From contig NZ_LJJB01000010.1 in the NCBI RefSeq assembly GCF_001420695.1, positions 1,303,114 to 1,367,113 on the forward strand: a stretch of DNA of 64,000 nt, read 5' to 3'. The first letter of the stretch is position 1. Every line of letters begins with the position of its first letter. The position numbers and the translations under genes were made by a program. Source of the DNA: Brevibacillus choshinensis (lineage in GTDB: Bacteria > Bacillota > Bacilli > Brevibacillales > Brevibacillaceae). Below, piece after piece: positions 17,256 to 25,417 of this stretch. The notes below the pieces were generated by a model, which made no database searches, was not told the origin of the DNA, and saw nothing but the letters and a program-made list of their open reading frames with translations.

Positions 17256-18262
17256 ATATTGTACATCCCCGATTTATACTGTTGCAGATTTGACGGTGTG
17301 GTAAACCAGTCGATCGTCTCTTGCAACCCTCTTTTGAAGCCGTCACGTTCTCCATACAAAGGATACCAGCCCAGTAGTTTTTGGGCTTTGCTATTATCTG
17401 CCCATAGTCGTTCCACTTCACTCTTTTCTGGACGCAATCGTTGATCTTCCGTGATGATCTCGAGGTCCGCTCCCATCAATTCGGAGATGATCTGAGCTGT
17501 CTCTCCAATTGAAATCTCGTAGTTGCTTCCGATGTTAATCACTTCTCCGATCGATTGATCAGATTGAGCAACTGAGATAAATCCACGCACAGTGTCCAAC
17601 ACATAGTTAAAATCACGAGTAGGATGAACCGATCCCAATTTAATTTGCCTTTGGCCGCTTGCAATTTGTGTGATAATCGTAGGGATGACAGCCCTAGCCG
17701 ATTGACGTGGTCCATACGTATTAAAGGGCCTAATAATCGAGACCGGAAGATTAAAAGAATTATAAAAGGAGATCGCCATTTGATCTGCCCCTATTTTACT
17801 CGCAGAGTAAGGCGATTGCCCTTGAAGCGGATGATCTTCCGTAATAGGAACATACTTGGCAGTGCCATATACTTCACTTGTTGAAGTATGAATTACCTTT
17901 TCCGTCTCCAGCTCACGCGCTGCTTGCAAAATGTTTAATGTCCCTTTGATATTCGTGTCTACATACGTATCAGGTGAATGGTAGGAAAAAGGGATTGCAA
18001 TCAATGCAGCAAGATGAAGTATCACGTCACAACCCTGCATCGCTTTCTTCACACCGTGTGGATCACGAATATCGCCTGAAAAAATTTCTACTTGATTCTT
18101 TATTTCAAATGCGGCGTGATCTAGCCATCCCCAAGAATTGAAGGAATTATAGTTAACAAACGCACGTACTTCGTGCCCTTGTCTCACAAGCTCTTCTGTT
18201 AAATGAGAGCCTATAAATCCGTCTGCGCCGGTTACCAGTATTTTCTTACCCTTGAGGTTCAT
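17252..18262 (-). CDS. legB: LegB-family NDP-GlcNAc 4,6-dehydratase
   Basis: First committed step of the legionaminic pathway, giving a 4-keto-6-deoxy amino sugar nucleotide. It is an extended short-chain dehydrogenase with TGADGFIG at 11-18 (NAD binding), STSEVYG at 127-133, the catalytic YSASK at 152-156 and IIRPFNTYGPRQSARAVIPT. 336 residues fits LegB. In Campylobacter LegB acts on GDP-GlcNAc; the PtmE-like gene in this operon suggests the same here. It follows the maf gene and is coupled to legC. Confidence 0.92.
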   Translation of the reverse strand: MNLKGKKILVTGADGFIGSHLTEELVRQGHEVRAFVNYNSFNSWGWLDHAAFEIKNQVEIFSGDIRDPHGVKKAMQGCDVILHLAALIAIPFSYHSPDTYVDTNIKGTLNILQAARELETEKVIHTSTSEVYGTAKYVPITEDHPLQGQSPYSASKIGADQMAISFYNSFNLPVSIIRPFNTYGPRQSARAVIPTIITQIASGQRQIKLGSVHPTRDFNYVLDTVRGFISVAQSDQSIGEVINIGSNYEISIGETAQIISELMGADLEIITEDQRLRPEKSEVERLWADNSKAQKLLGWYPLYGERDGFKRGLQETIDWFTTPSNLQQYKSGMYNI

Positions 18263-18280
18263 TATTCGACCACCAATCTG

Positions 18281-20152
18281 TTAGACTACTGTTTCCTCTG
18301 CATAGATGCGACCATACGTCTCTTCTAGAACTATCTTCATGATCTTTGTATCATTCGTACAACTCTCAACATATTTCGAGAATTGATGTACTACTTTCTT
18401 GGCTTTTTCCAGGGGACTCGTATGGAATCTAACTTCCTCGAATAATTTCATAACAATCGCAAAACCTAAACTGTTCATTCGTTGGATAATCTTCAAGTTG
18501 AATTGGTTTTGCTGCAAACGGTCAAATAATTTGTCGAATTTATTGAATGCCTTTTCCAACTGAACTACGTTGCCCGTAGATATGTAAGCTTCCATTTCGT
18601 CAAGGAGATCACGAAAGCGATTAAAAATGCGACTTAAATCATTGCAAGATTCCTCAAGTTGCCGAAACTGTTGCATTAAATATGATTGATCATAATCTAT
18701 ATTAGGTTCTAAGTCTCTTAACCAATTACGATTTAACGTTTCCTGCTCCAATAGCTTTTCAGAAATAATCTCTTCAAGTGGCATAAAGGTTGTTCCCGCA
18801 ATTCGAGCACCGCCTTTTGTCGCGTTCAATATATTAACTGGCTGAATGGAGGATATCAAATCTTCCATTTCTACTCTCATTTCTGCATGACCACGGCTAC
18901 TCAAAATGATATTGCCGTAGACATTTTCAACTTCAACCGCTGTTTCTTTCTGTTCTTTCGTTGTTGCAGGGTTGATATATGCGATTCCTTTTGCGTAATA
19001 CTCGTCCCCCAAATATCCAAAATTTTGCCCCACAAGGATTATTGGAGAGCATCCTATATCATGTAATACATTCATGGTAATGCTCGATATTGTCCTCAAT
19101 CTTTGTGATGTTAGTAGTTCTCCTTCATTTTGTCTCTTTATCAATAAATCCACGATGGAATCATTAAGAACAAAAAAGTTCGCTAGCTTGCCCGGATATT
19201 TTCCCAGTGTCTCATAACCGATCGTTGATCCAAATATAAGCGGAATCTCCGTTATGTTGTCCTCTATTATTTTTTCAAATACTTTCGCATTCATTACACT
19301 TCCATCATAGGAGAAAGCAGCATCTGGATAAATTCCATGTGCAACCAACGAGTTGATAGCCGAACCAACAGAGAATATGTATGCCAATCCTTCTTCCTTG
19401 ATTTTTCTGAGGTTATCATATTCATCATTAAGCGACGGTCCTGCTGCAACTATAATCGCTGGTTTATCCTTGAATATTTGTTTATGCCCATGTAAAATAT
19501 TGGGTAATTTTATCATATAAGGTAGATTTTTCAGTCCGTTTATTGCTTCCCTTTTTGAAAAGATTAAACGAGTCGCTATCATCTCTTTATTCTCGTACAC
19601 AGATTCACGGAATACTTTTACAAAATGTCGGGTTGATTCCGGGTATATCCTATCATAGCTATTGAGTATGATAATTTTTACTTCCTTATCTAAAAGATGC
19701 GTGTATTTACGTAAATTCAATTTTAAATCTTCATCACTTCTCTCGATCATCACATTCAGCAATCGTTTACTTGGCTGCCACATGCTAAGATCAAAAACGG
19801 ATAGAAACTTAGTGAAAATCGAGATATTTGGTTCATAAAGAGAGAAAGTAACATCGGGGTATTGCTTTAGAAATGCCTCAATATGGTATCCCAGACCAAC
19901 ACCATAAAACAAAACATGCTGACTTTGGTCAACATCTTGTATGGTGTTCACAAATCTCTCTGCATCTGCTACTGGATCATATTTGCTGTGGATATAGTTC
20001 CAACCGGATTCGATTTGTACTGAAAGCGTAGGTAATTGATTTCTTGTCACTTCTATGCGAACATGATCTTCATTCTCTTTTTTTTCTGTTATCTGATTCC
20101 AAACACTAGGATAATGAGCCTTCAGAACTTGTATATTTTCAGTTAGTATCAA
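18281..20152 (-). CDS. maf: Motility accessory factor (Maf), predicted flagellin glycosyltransferase
   Basis: A 623-residue protein of the Maf/DUF115 (MptE-like) group, which transfers nonulosonic acids onto flagellin Ser/Thr. The central DUF115 region is marked by KPAIIVAAGPSLNDEYDNLR, YIFSVGSAINSLVAHGIYPD and PIILVGQNFGYLGDEYYAKG. I chose the TTG at 20152 (LILTENIQVLKAHYP) because GGGAGGG lies 7 nt upstream; earlier codons lie inside the preceding gene, which it overlaps by 14 nt. It heads the leg genes and is read from the same sigma-D promoter as the gene before it. The C-terminal 150 residues are helical and poorly conserved. Confidence 0.88.
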   Translation of the reverse strand: MILTENIQVLKAHYPSVWNQITEKKENEDHVRIEVTRNQLPTLSVQIESGWNYIHSKYDPVADAERFVNTIQDVDQSQHVLFYGVGLGYHIEAFLKQYPDVTFSLYEPNISIFTKFLSVFDLSMWQPSKRLLNVMIERSDEDLKLNLRKYTHLLDKEVKIIILNSYDRIYPESTRHFVKVFRESVYENKEMIATRLIFSKREAINGLKNLPYMIKLPNILHGHKQIFKDKPAIIVAAGPSLNDEYDNLRKIKEEGLAYIFSVGSAINSLVAHGIYPDAAFSYDGSVMNAKVFEKIIEDNITEIPLIFGSTIGYETLGKYPGKLANFFVLNDSIVDLLIKRQNEGELLTSQRLRTISSITMNVLHDIGCSPIILVGQNFGYLGDEYYAKGIAYINPATTKEQKETAVEVENVYGNIILSSRGHAEMRVEMEDLISSIQPVNILNATKGGARIAGTTFMPLEEIISEKLLEQETLNRNWLRDLEPNIDYDQSYLMQQFRQLEESCNDLSRIFNRFRDLLDEMEAYISTGNVVQLEKAFNKFDKLFDRLQQNQFNLKIIQRMNSLGFAIVMKLFEEVRFHTSPLEKAKKVVHQFSKYVESCTNDTKIMKIVLEETYGRIYAEETVV

Positions 20153-20705
20153 TACTCTTCCCTCCCTTTGCAGGCGACAGAGCATCTCGTGCTTTTTCAA
20201 AACGCGGGATGATCTCGAACTGTATAATGTCCCCAATCAGTCCTGTATCTTGTTGATTCACAGCCATTTCCAGATTACTGACCTCTTCACGATACTCCAA
20301 AATAGAGTGAGAGTCCGTATATTCTGCAACTTTACTGATCCATTCGATACTCTCAATAAGCTTCCCTAAGTCGTTCCACGTTTCCGCGGATGGACCATTG
20401 TAAAAATCATGGTAAAGCGTCTCGAGCAATGGCAAAGCGTTACACAAATACTGCTCAACGGAGAGTAATGTGTCCTCCTTCAGTTGTTCTTCCGTTAGCA
20501 TAATGGCCACCATTGTTTCAATAGAGTCGCCTCTCTCAGTAACGAGATCAGCTAACTCACCATAATATTCTTCTCCATCTATCTGAAATCCACAAAATAC
20601 TAAGGATTGCTCCTCTACAGCCTGATTGATGATATCCAAAACAGTTTCAACTACACCTGAATTATTTTCCAAAACATATTCTTGCCCAGCTGCATACAGT
20701 CTCAT
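20139..20705 (-). CDS. Unknown protein, first gene of the flagellin glycosylation operon
   Basis: I do not recognise a family. The 188-residue product is acidic and largely helical, with no signal peptide or membrane segment. It starts MRLYAAGQEYVLENNSGVVE and has VFCGFQIDGEEYYGELADL and YHDFYNGPSAETWNDLGKLI. I chose the ATG at 20705, 10 nt after GGAGGT. It is the promoter-proximal gene, 25-30 nt below a sigma-D promoter, and overlaps maf, so its product is probably made in step with Maf. A role as a Maf or flagellin partner is plausible from position only. Confidence 0.8.
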   Translation of the reverse strand: MRLYAAGQEYVLENNSGVVETVLDIINQAVEEQSLVFCGFQIDGEEYYGELADLVTERGDSIETMVAIMLTEEQLKEDTLLSVEQYLCNALPLLETLYHDFYNGPSAETWNDLGKLIESIEWISKVAEYTDSHSILEYREEVSNLEMAVNQQDTGLIGDIIQFEIIPRFEKARDALSPAKGGKSIDTN

Positions 20706-20737
20706 GATCCTGGCCACCTCCGCATTCTTCTTTACTA

Positions 20738-20765
20738 GTATCGGCTAATCAAATTCTTACGTTTA
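20738..20765 (-). promoter_or_regulatory. Sigma-D promoter of the glycosylation operon
   Basis: On the minus strand TAAA (20765-20762), a 16-nt spacer and GCCGATAC (20745-20738). It lies between the hag terminator and the first operon gene, so the sugar genes are expected to be co-regulated with flagellin. Confidence 0.75.
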
Positions 20766-20782
20766 TATGATATACATAGAAA

Positions 20783-20822
20783 TAAAAAAAAGCATGGGCA
20801 TCCTTACGGAATTCCATGCTTT
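20783..20822 (-). terminator. Terminator of hag
   Basis: AGCATGG (plus-strand 20814-20820 read on minus) pairs with CCATGCT across a short loop and is followed by eight T on the minus strand. It lies directly after the flagellin stop. Confidence 0.85.
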
Positions 20823-20836
20823 CATCTTACTTGCTA

Positions 20837-21655
20837 TTAGCGGAGAAGTTGCAGAACACCTTGTGGCAATTGGTTAGCTTGAGCCAACATTGCTTGGGAT
20901 GCTTGAGTCAGAATGTTGTTCTTAGTGAACGCCATTTGCTCTTTCGCCATATCTACGTCGCGGATACGGGATTCTGCAGCTGTCAGGTTTTCGGAAGTAA
21001 TGTTCAGGTTGTTGATTGTGTTTTCCAGACGGTTTTGGTTCGCACCCAGGTAAGAACGCGCAGCACTCACCAGGTTGATTACAGCGTCAATGCTACCCAA
21101 TACTTTAGAAGCTCCAGTCGCACTATTGAGGTCCCATGCTGCAACAGCAGTTTCTACATCAACAATGGAAAACTCAACTGCAGAAAGAGTCAATTTTTGA
21201 CCTGCTTCTTGACCGATTTGGATATCTACAGAAGCGGTACCATTCAACAAAGTGATCCCATTGAATTTGGTGTTGGTTTTAATGTTAGTAACCTCTTTGG
21301 AGAGCTCTTTCAGTTCTTCATCCAGGCGAGCACGGTCATCAGCATCACTGTAAGTTCCGTTCGCGGATTGAGTAGCCAATTCTTTAATACGAACGAGCAT
21401 GTTGTTCACTGTTTGCAGTGCACCCTCAGCTACTTGAATCAAGGAGATACCGTCTTGGGAGTTACGGGAAGCTTGCTCCATACCACGGATTTGTGCACGC
21501 ATACGCTCGGAGATGGAGAGACCAGCTGCATCGTCAGCCGCACGGTTGATGCGGTAGCCGGAAGACAGTTTCTCAACGTTTTTAGCCAGGTTGCCGGAGT
21601 TTACACCCATTTGACGGTGTGTGTTTTGAGCAGACATATTGTGTTGGATAATCAT
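20837..21655 (-). CDS. hag: Flagellin
   Basis: Main filament protein, 272 residues, close to the minimal D0-D1 flagellin of Bacillus with only a short central segment. The N-terminus MIIQHNMSAQNTHRQMGVN and KLSSGYRINRAADDAAGLSI, and the C-terminus MAFTKNNILTQASQAMLAQA with LPQGVLQLLR, are the conserved helices that build the tube. The ATG at 21655 follows AAGGAGGAATTGTAC; a longer frame to 21739 crosses the leader and is rejected. Ser/Thr in the middle (residues about 120-180) are the likely glycosylation sites. It is monocistronic, with a sigma-D promoter, a CsrA-type leader hairpin and its own terminator. Confidence 0.97.
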   Translation of the reverse strand: MIIQHNMSAQNTHRQMGVNSGNLAKNVEKLSSGYRINRAADDAAGLSISERMRAQIRGMEQASRNSQDGISLIQVAEGALQTVNNMLVRIKELATQSANGTYSDADDRARLDEELKELSKEVTNIKTNTKFNGITLLNGTASVDIQIGQEAGQKLTLSAVEFSIVDVETAVAAWDLNSATGASKVLGSIDAVINLVSAARSYLGANQNRLENTINNLNITSENLTAAESRIRDVDMAKEQMAFTKNNILTQASQAMLAQANQLPQGVLQLLR

Positions 21656-21698
21656 GTACAATTCCTCCTTGAGTGTGACAGTCACGTCCATGTGACTG
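21656..21698 (-). promoter_or_regulatory. hag leader with CsrA-type binding sites
   Basis: In the mRNA, CAGTCAC (21698-21692) pairs perfectly with GTGACTG (21685-21679), closing a 6-nt loop AUGGAC that contains the CsrA core ANGGA. Fifteen nt further on, the Shine-Dalgarno AAGGAGGA supplies a second GGA core. This two-site layout is that of B. subtilis hag, where CsrA represses translation and FliW relieves it. csrA and fliW lie 1.5-2.2 kb away. Confidence 0.7.
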
Positions 21699-21758
21699 CT
21701 GTATATTAGATGGGACACATCACAACCGCGCGTTTGCAATTATGTCCTTACACTTTTA

Positions 21759-21786
21759 ATATCGGCCGAGTTTATCATTTTATTTA
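21759..21786 (-). promoter_or_regulatory. Sigma-D promoter of hag
   Basis: On the minus strand TAAA (21786-21783), a 16-nt spacer and GCCGATAT (21766-21759). It gives a leader of about 95 nt before the flagellin start. Confidence 0.82.
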
Positions 21787-21886
21787 GTACTTTTTTACTC
21801 TTTCTCTTAAAATTCTTCCCGATTTCTTATGTATTTTTCGAGAATCACCGATTCATATAGTGAAATAGCTCAAAGGAGGACTTAAT

Positions 21887-23131
21887 TTGTCTCATTCAAA
21901 CGATTTCATCCTCGTCCCCAAATATATGGATCAGTTTCAGTGTATTGGATCGTCCTGTGAAGACACTTGTTGTGCAGGTTGGAGCGTAACAATAGACAAG
22001 GCAACCTATAAAAAGTACAAAAAAATAAAAGTCCCTGGTATGGCAAAAAAGCTGGATAAGGTTGTAACAAGAAATCGAATGAATCCAACTGATAACAACT
22101 ATGCCAGGATGTCTATGTCAGATTGCAAAAGCTGTCCCATGCTGTCTCCTGATCTCCTTTGTGAAATACAGTTACAACTAGGTGAGGAGTACCTTTCGTC
22201 AACCTGTGCCTCTTATCCGCGTGTAACGAATATTGTAAACGGAAACTATGAAATGTCTGCAAACCTGTCATGTCCAGAAGCTGCCCGACTCGCCTTGTTG
22301 AATCCCGAGCCCATGGAGTTTTTTGAAATCAAGAGAAATGGTAACCGTAAATTCTCAGTCTTCTCTCAATTTGACCCAGAAAAATACAACTCTACTCAAT
22401 TTCCATTCTATTTTTGGGATATACGCATATTTTCGATCGAACTAATACAAAACAGAAGCTATTCAATAACAGATCGTGTCCTAGTCCTGGGATTGTTTTA
22501 TCAGAATCTGCAAGAACTAGTAGAGCAAAACAAAGCTTCTGATGTTCCTCAACTCATTGAAAACTATCGAAAACTAGTCAAGGCTGGATCTTTACGTGAT
22601 TCTTTACGACAAATTCCAATTGAAGCAACAGCTCAAATTCGCCTCTTAAAAGAACTCATTGATGTTCGTATTCATGCTGGAGGTGCAAACCAACGTTACT
22701 TGAAAAGCTTTGAGGCTTTTCTAGAAGGAATTCATTATGATGATTCAGCCGATATTGAGACAATAGCTACTCACTATCAGAATGCTCACGATACCTACTA
22801 TCAACCTTTTATGCAGAAACACTTCTATATTCTTGAAAATTATCTTGTTAACTACATTTACAAAAATACCTTTCCTTTTTACGGGAACAACATCAGTTTT
22901 CTGGACAACTATATCCTGCTTGGCTTGCATTACAGCCTAATAAAAATGCATCTAATAGGGATTGCTGGATACTACAAAGCTGATTTAAAGGTTGATCATA
23001 TCCTTACGTTAATTCAATCACTTGCAAAAACAATTGAGCACAATAACCGGTATCTCCAATTTGCTTTCGATTACTTGAAAATAAGAGAATTTTCATCAAT
23101 CGCAGGTATGGCTATTTTTCTGAAAAACTAA
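21887..23131 (+). CDS. fliB: Flagellin lysine N-methylase FliB
   Basis: A 414-residue protein of the FliB family, which methylates lysines on flagellin. The Cys-rich N-terminal region (C19, C24, C28, C29 in FQCIGSSCEDTCCAGW), SDCKSCPMLSPDLLCEIQ and STCASYPRV are typical and probably bind an iron-sulfur cluster. The gene starts at a TTG 6 nt after AAAGGAGGACT. It is divergent from hag and convergent with the csrA operon. B. subtilis lacks this gene. The A+T-rich coding sequence differs from the neighbouring flagellar genes, which is compatible with transfer. Confidence 0.87.
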   Translation: MSHSNDFILVPKYMDQFQCIGSSCEDTCCAGWSVTIDKATYKKYKKIKVPGMAKKLDKVVTRNRMNPTDNNYARMSMSDCKSCPMLSPDLLCEIQLQLGEEYLSSTCASYPRVTNIVNGNYEMSANLSCPEAARLALLNPEPMEFFEIKRNGNRKFSVFSQFDPEKYNSTQFPFYFWDIRIFSIELIQNRSYSITDRVLVLGLFYQNLQELVEQNKASDVPQLIENYRKLVKAGSLRDSLRQIPIEATAQIRLLKELIDVRIHAGGANQRYLKSFEAFLEGIHYDDSADIETIATHYQNAHDTYYQPFMQKHFYILENYLVNYIYKNTFPFYGNNISFLDNYILLGLHYSLIKMHLIGIAGYYKADLKVDHILTLIQSLAKTIEHNNRYLQFAFDYLKIREFSSIAGMAIFLKN

Positions 23132-23164
23132 GTGTTCTTCCACTTATAGTTCAAGACAATAAAA

Positions 23165-23198
23165 AACGTGGCAAAATGTATGTACACTTTGCCACGTT
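23165..23198. terminator. Bidirectional terminator between fliB and csrA
   Basis: AACGTGGCAAA (23166-23176 region) pairs with TTTGCCACGTT (ending 23198); T-rich on both strands, with six T on the minus side. Confidence 0.85.
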
Positions 23199-23205
23199 AC
23201 CCACT

Positions 23206-23457
23206 TTATTTATCTTTTTTGACTGCTGTATGACCGTTCAGGATAAGCCCCTTCACCGCCGCCCAATCCCCTTGACTCTGCGTCGCCAGCCGGTTCTCTT
23301 CCTGAATCGCATCAAAAATCTCTTTGCGATACACATCCAAACTTCGTGGTGCATCGATGCCGATCTTTACTTGATCTCCATCAACGGAGATAATCTTGAT
23401 TTCAATGGCGTCACCAATCATGATAGATTCATTCTTCTTACGAGAAAGGACCAGCAT
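23206..23457 (-). CDS. csrA: Carbon storage regulator CsrA
   Basis: RNA-binding translational repressor, 83 residues. [20 protein letters not shown] is the family start and [20 protein letters not shown] the core with the RNA-binding VYRKEI. It is expected to repress hag translation through the leader sites at 21656-21698 and to be sequestered by FliW. It is the last gene of the flgM-to-csrA unit and lies 11 nt after fliW, as in Bacillus. Confidence 0.96.
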   Translation of the reverse strand: MLVLSRKKNESIMIGDAIEIKIISVDGDQVKIGIDAPRSLDVYRKEIFDAIQEENRLATQSQGDWAAVKGLILNGHTAVKKDK

Positions 23458-23468
23458 GCAAACACCAC

Positions 23469-23885
23469 CTACCTTCGGCCGGCAGCTTGTTGCTCAAACA
23501 ACGGCTGACGAATGGAATATGTATCTTCCTGCAGGATGACTTGTCTGCCCATACGGTTGGACAGATTCACCACGATAGGGGCCTTCAGGTTTACTGTTGC
23601 CTGGTTGCTTCCGCGTATCGTGACAATTGAGAACACCGCTATCTGGGATTGTTCCTCTATGCGCAGCGCACCTTTTGCCACATCTGATATTTCAAACTTG
23701 TACTCAGGAAAAAAGGAAAAGGGATCAATGACCCAAAATCCCACATCTTTCTCTTCCGTCGACTGAATCAAAAAAAAGGGACTCTCCTCTTCCTGCATCA
23801 ACTGAAAAAACTGCAAATGAGAAAACCCCGGGATGCCATCTTCAAAAAATAGCTTGCCCAATTCCACTTGTTGACTTGCGTTCAT
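23469..23885 (-). CDS. fliW: Flagellar assembly factor FliW
   Basis: Antagonist of CsrA that also binds flagellin, forming the partner switch that couples flagellin export to translation. [15 protein letters not shown] near the start, [17 protein letters not shown] and [17 protein letters not shown] are FliW signatures. 138 residues is normal. It lies between yviE and csrA in the conserved order. Confidence 0.94.
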   Translation of the reverse strand: MNASQQVELGKLFFEDGIPGFSHLQFFQLMQEEESPFFLIQSTEEKDVGFWVIDPFSFFPEYKFEISDVAKGALRIEEQSQIAVFSIVTIRGSNQATVNLKAPIVVNLSNRMGRQVILQEDTYSIRQPLFEQQAAGRR

Positions 23886-23898
23886 GTTTTCCCCTCGC

Positions 23899-24477
23899 TC
23901 ACATCATTTGATCCAGTTGACTGCCTACCACATCTATTTTCAGACTATTGTATTGTATCATATATGGCTCGACCTTGCCCGGAGTATAGGATAATTCAGG
24001 AGGTCTCGTTACAGGATTGATACTCATCCCGTTACGCTGCACGTTAATCACTACGGGCTTGAGTTCAATGCTGATATCGACCCCTTCATCATCAGAGGCA
24101 GCTGGTGGAGTGTAACCTCCTTCAAGTGCCCGCAACCCTTTTTCCCGTCCAATTTCGGCTATAGCGTTCTCTTTGGTATAAATCCTCATCAAACGATCGC
24201 CTTCTTGACTCTTCTCAGCGATTGCCTGGAGAGCTTTTTGCTTCCCATAGGCTGCTAGGCTGTCGCTAAATTGCATGGAGGTCATGATGCCAATATTGGC
24301 TCGCGCCTGACTGGAATCAATTTGCAGTATGGTTCGTGCTTGTTCAATATTCAACGTAGCTGGCACTTGCTTCAAATTCATTTCCGCTTGGGGCTGTTTG
24401 ATTTCTTGAACAGGCTTGTTGATGTTAAGACCTAACTGAGCAAAAGTACTCTCCATCCGAAGTTGCGGGATATGCAT
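23899..24477 (-). CDS. yviE: YviE-like protein (DUF6470 family)
   Basis: A 192-residue protein of unknown function found between flgL and fliW, as yviE is in B. subtilis. It begins MHIPQLRMESTFAQLGLNIN and has ATLNIEQARTILQIDSSQAR and a C-terminal region ending SLKIDVVGSQLDQMM. No signal peptide or membrane segment is visible. Its conserved position implies a role in filament assembly or its control, so far undefined. Confidence 0.85.
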   Translation of the reverse strand: MHIPQLRMESTFAQLGLNINKPVQEIKQPQAEMNLKQVPATLNIEQARTILQIDSSQARANIGIMTSMQFSDSLAAYGKQKALQAIAEKSQEGDRLMRIYTKENAIAEIGREKGLRALEGGYTPPAASDDEGVDISIELKPVVINVQRNGMSINPVTRPPELSYTPGKVEPYMIQYNSLKIDVVGSQLDQMM

Positions 24478-24498
24478 AAGACTACCTCCTCCTATTTT

Positions 24499-25401
24499 TT
24501 AACGTAGGAAGTCCAACAAAGTCGGCTGAATGATACGCGCTCCAGAACCCAATGCAGCGGAATGCACACTTTCTTGCGTTTTCAAATCAGTCATAACTTT
24601 TGCCATATCAGCATCTTCATTTTTAGACATCAGGCCCGTAATGCTTACTTCTGAAGTATTCAAGCGCTCTGCAATCAGTTCTACTCGGTTTACACTTGCC
24701 CCCAGCGAAGCCCGTTCAGCCAGGAGTTTGTCATATTGATTATTCATTGCTGTCTGGAATTGAGTTGCTGATCTACCGTTACTTAATTCCGTAATGATAT
24801 TATTCAATACCGTGAACATATTATTGGCATTATCAGGATAGTTAAAAATGTTTTGTGCATTCGTATTCGAAGTCACAAACACATTTTGACTGACTTCCAA
24901 ATTAATAGGCGAACTATTTGTGCTGACGAAGTCTCCTGCACCAGCTTTTGCAGTTGCATCATAAGGGGCCTTATTCGTATCCGTACCTGCAAAAATATAC
25001 TTACCATTTATTTGCTGATTAGCCAATGTACCCATGTGCTTTTTCAACTCTTCCACTTCTGACGCCATCGTTTTCAGGTCATCAGGCGAAACAGCTCCAT
25101 CACCAGAGTACACCAGAAGCTCTTTTACCCGCTTCATGATACTCCCCATCTCATCCATCGTCGTATCCGTCATATCCATCCAGGACTGAGCCTCATCCAC
25201 ATTCCGCTTGTACTGGTCATTCTCCATCAAAGAAGACCGATAGAACATCCCCCGAGCAGCGACAACCGGATCATCCGAGGGCTTGGAGATCTTGCTGCCA
25301 GACGACAGCTGCTGCTGCAAGTTATCCATATGGCTCATCGATTTATGCAAGTTTCTCAGCATGTTGCTATTCAACATGTTTTGCGTTACACGTACTGACA
25401 C
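24499..25401 (-). CDS. flgL: Flagellar hook-filament junction protein FlgL
   Basis: Second junction protein (HAP3) linking hook and filament. MSVRVTQNMLNSNMLRNLHK and SGSKISKPSDDPVVAARGMF are the flagellin-like N-terminal helix; SVHSAALGSGARIIQPTLLD closes the protein. 300 residues is normal. It follows flgK by 16 nt. Confidence 0.95.
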   Translation of the reverse strand: MSVRVTQNMLNSNMLRNLHKSMSHMDNLQQQLSSGSKISKPSDDPVVAARGMFYRSSLMENDQYKRNVDEAQSWMDMTDTTMDEMGSIMKRVKELLVYSGDGAVSPDDLKTMASEVEELKKHMGTLANQQINGKYIFAGTDTNKAPYDATAKAGAGDFVSTNSSPINLEVSQNVFVTSNTNAQNIFNYPDNANNMFTVLNNIITELSNGRSATQFQTAMNNQYDKLLAERASLGASVNRVELIAERLNTSEVSITGLMSKNEDADMAKVMTDLKTQESVHSAALGSGARIIQPTLLDFLR

Positions 25402-25417
25402 GACCTATCCCTCCCGA

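Noticed and set aside
20816-21709. Open frame of 297 codons on plus opposite flagellin
   Set aside because: It is an antisense shadow of hag. No ribosome site, no family, and it would cross the hag leader hairpin.
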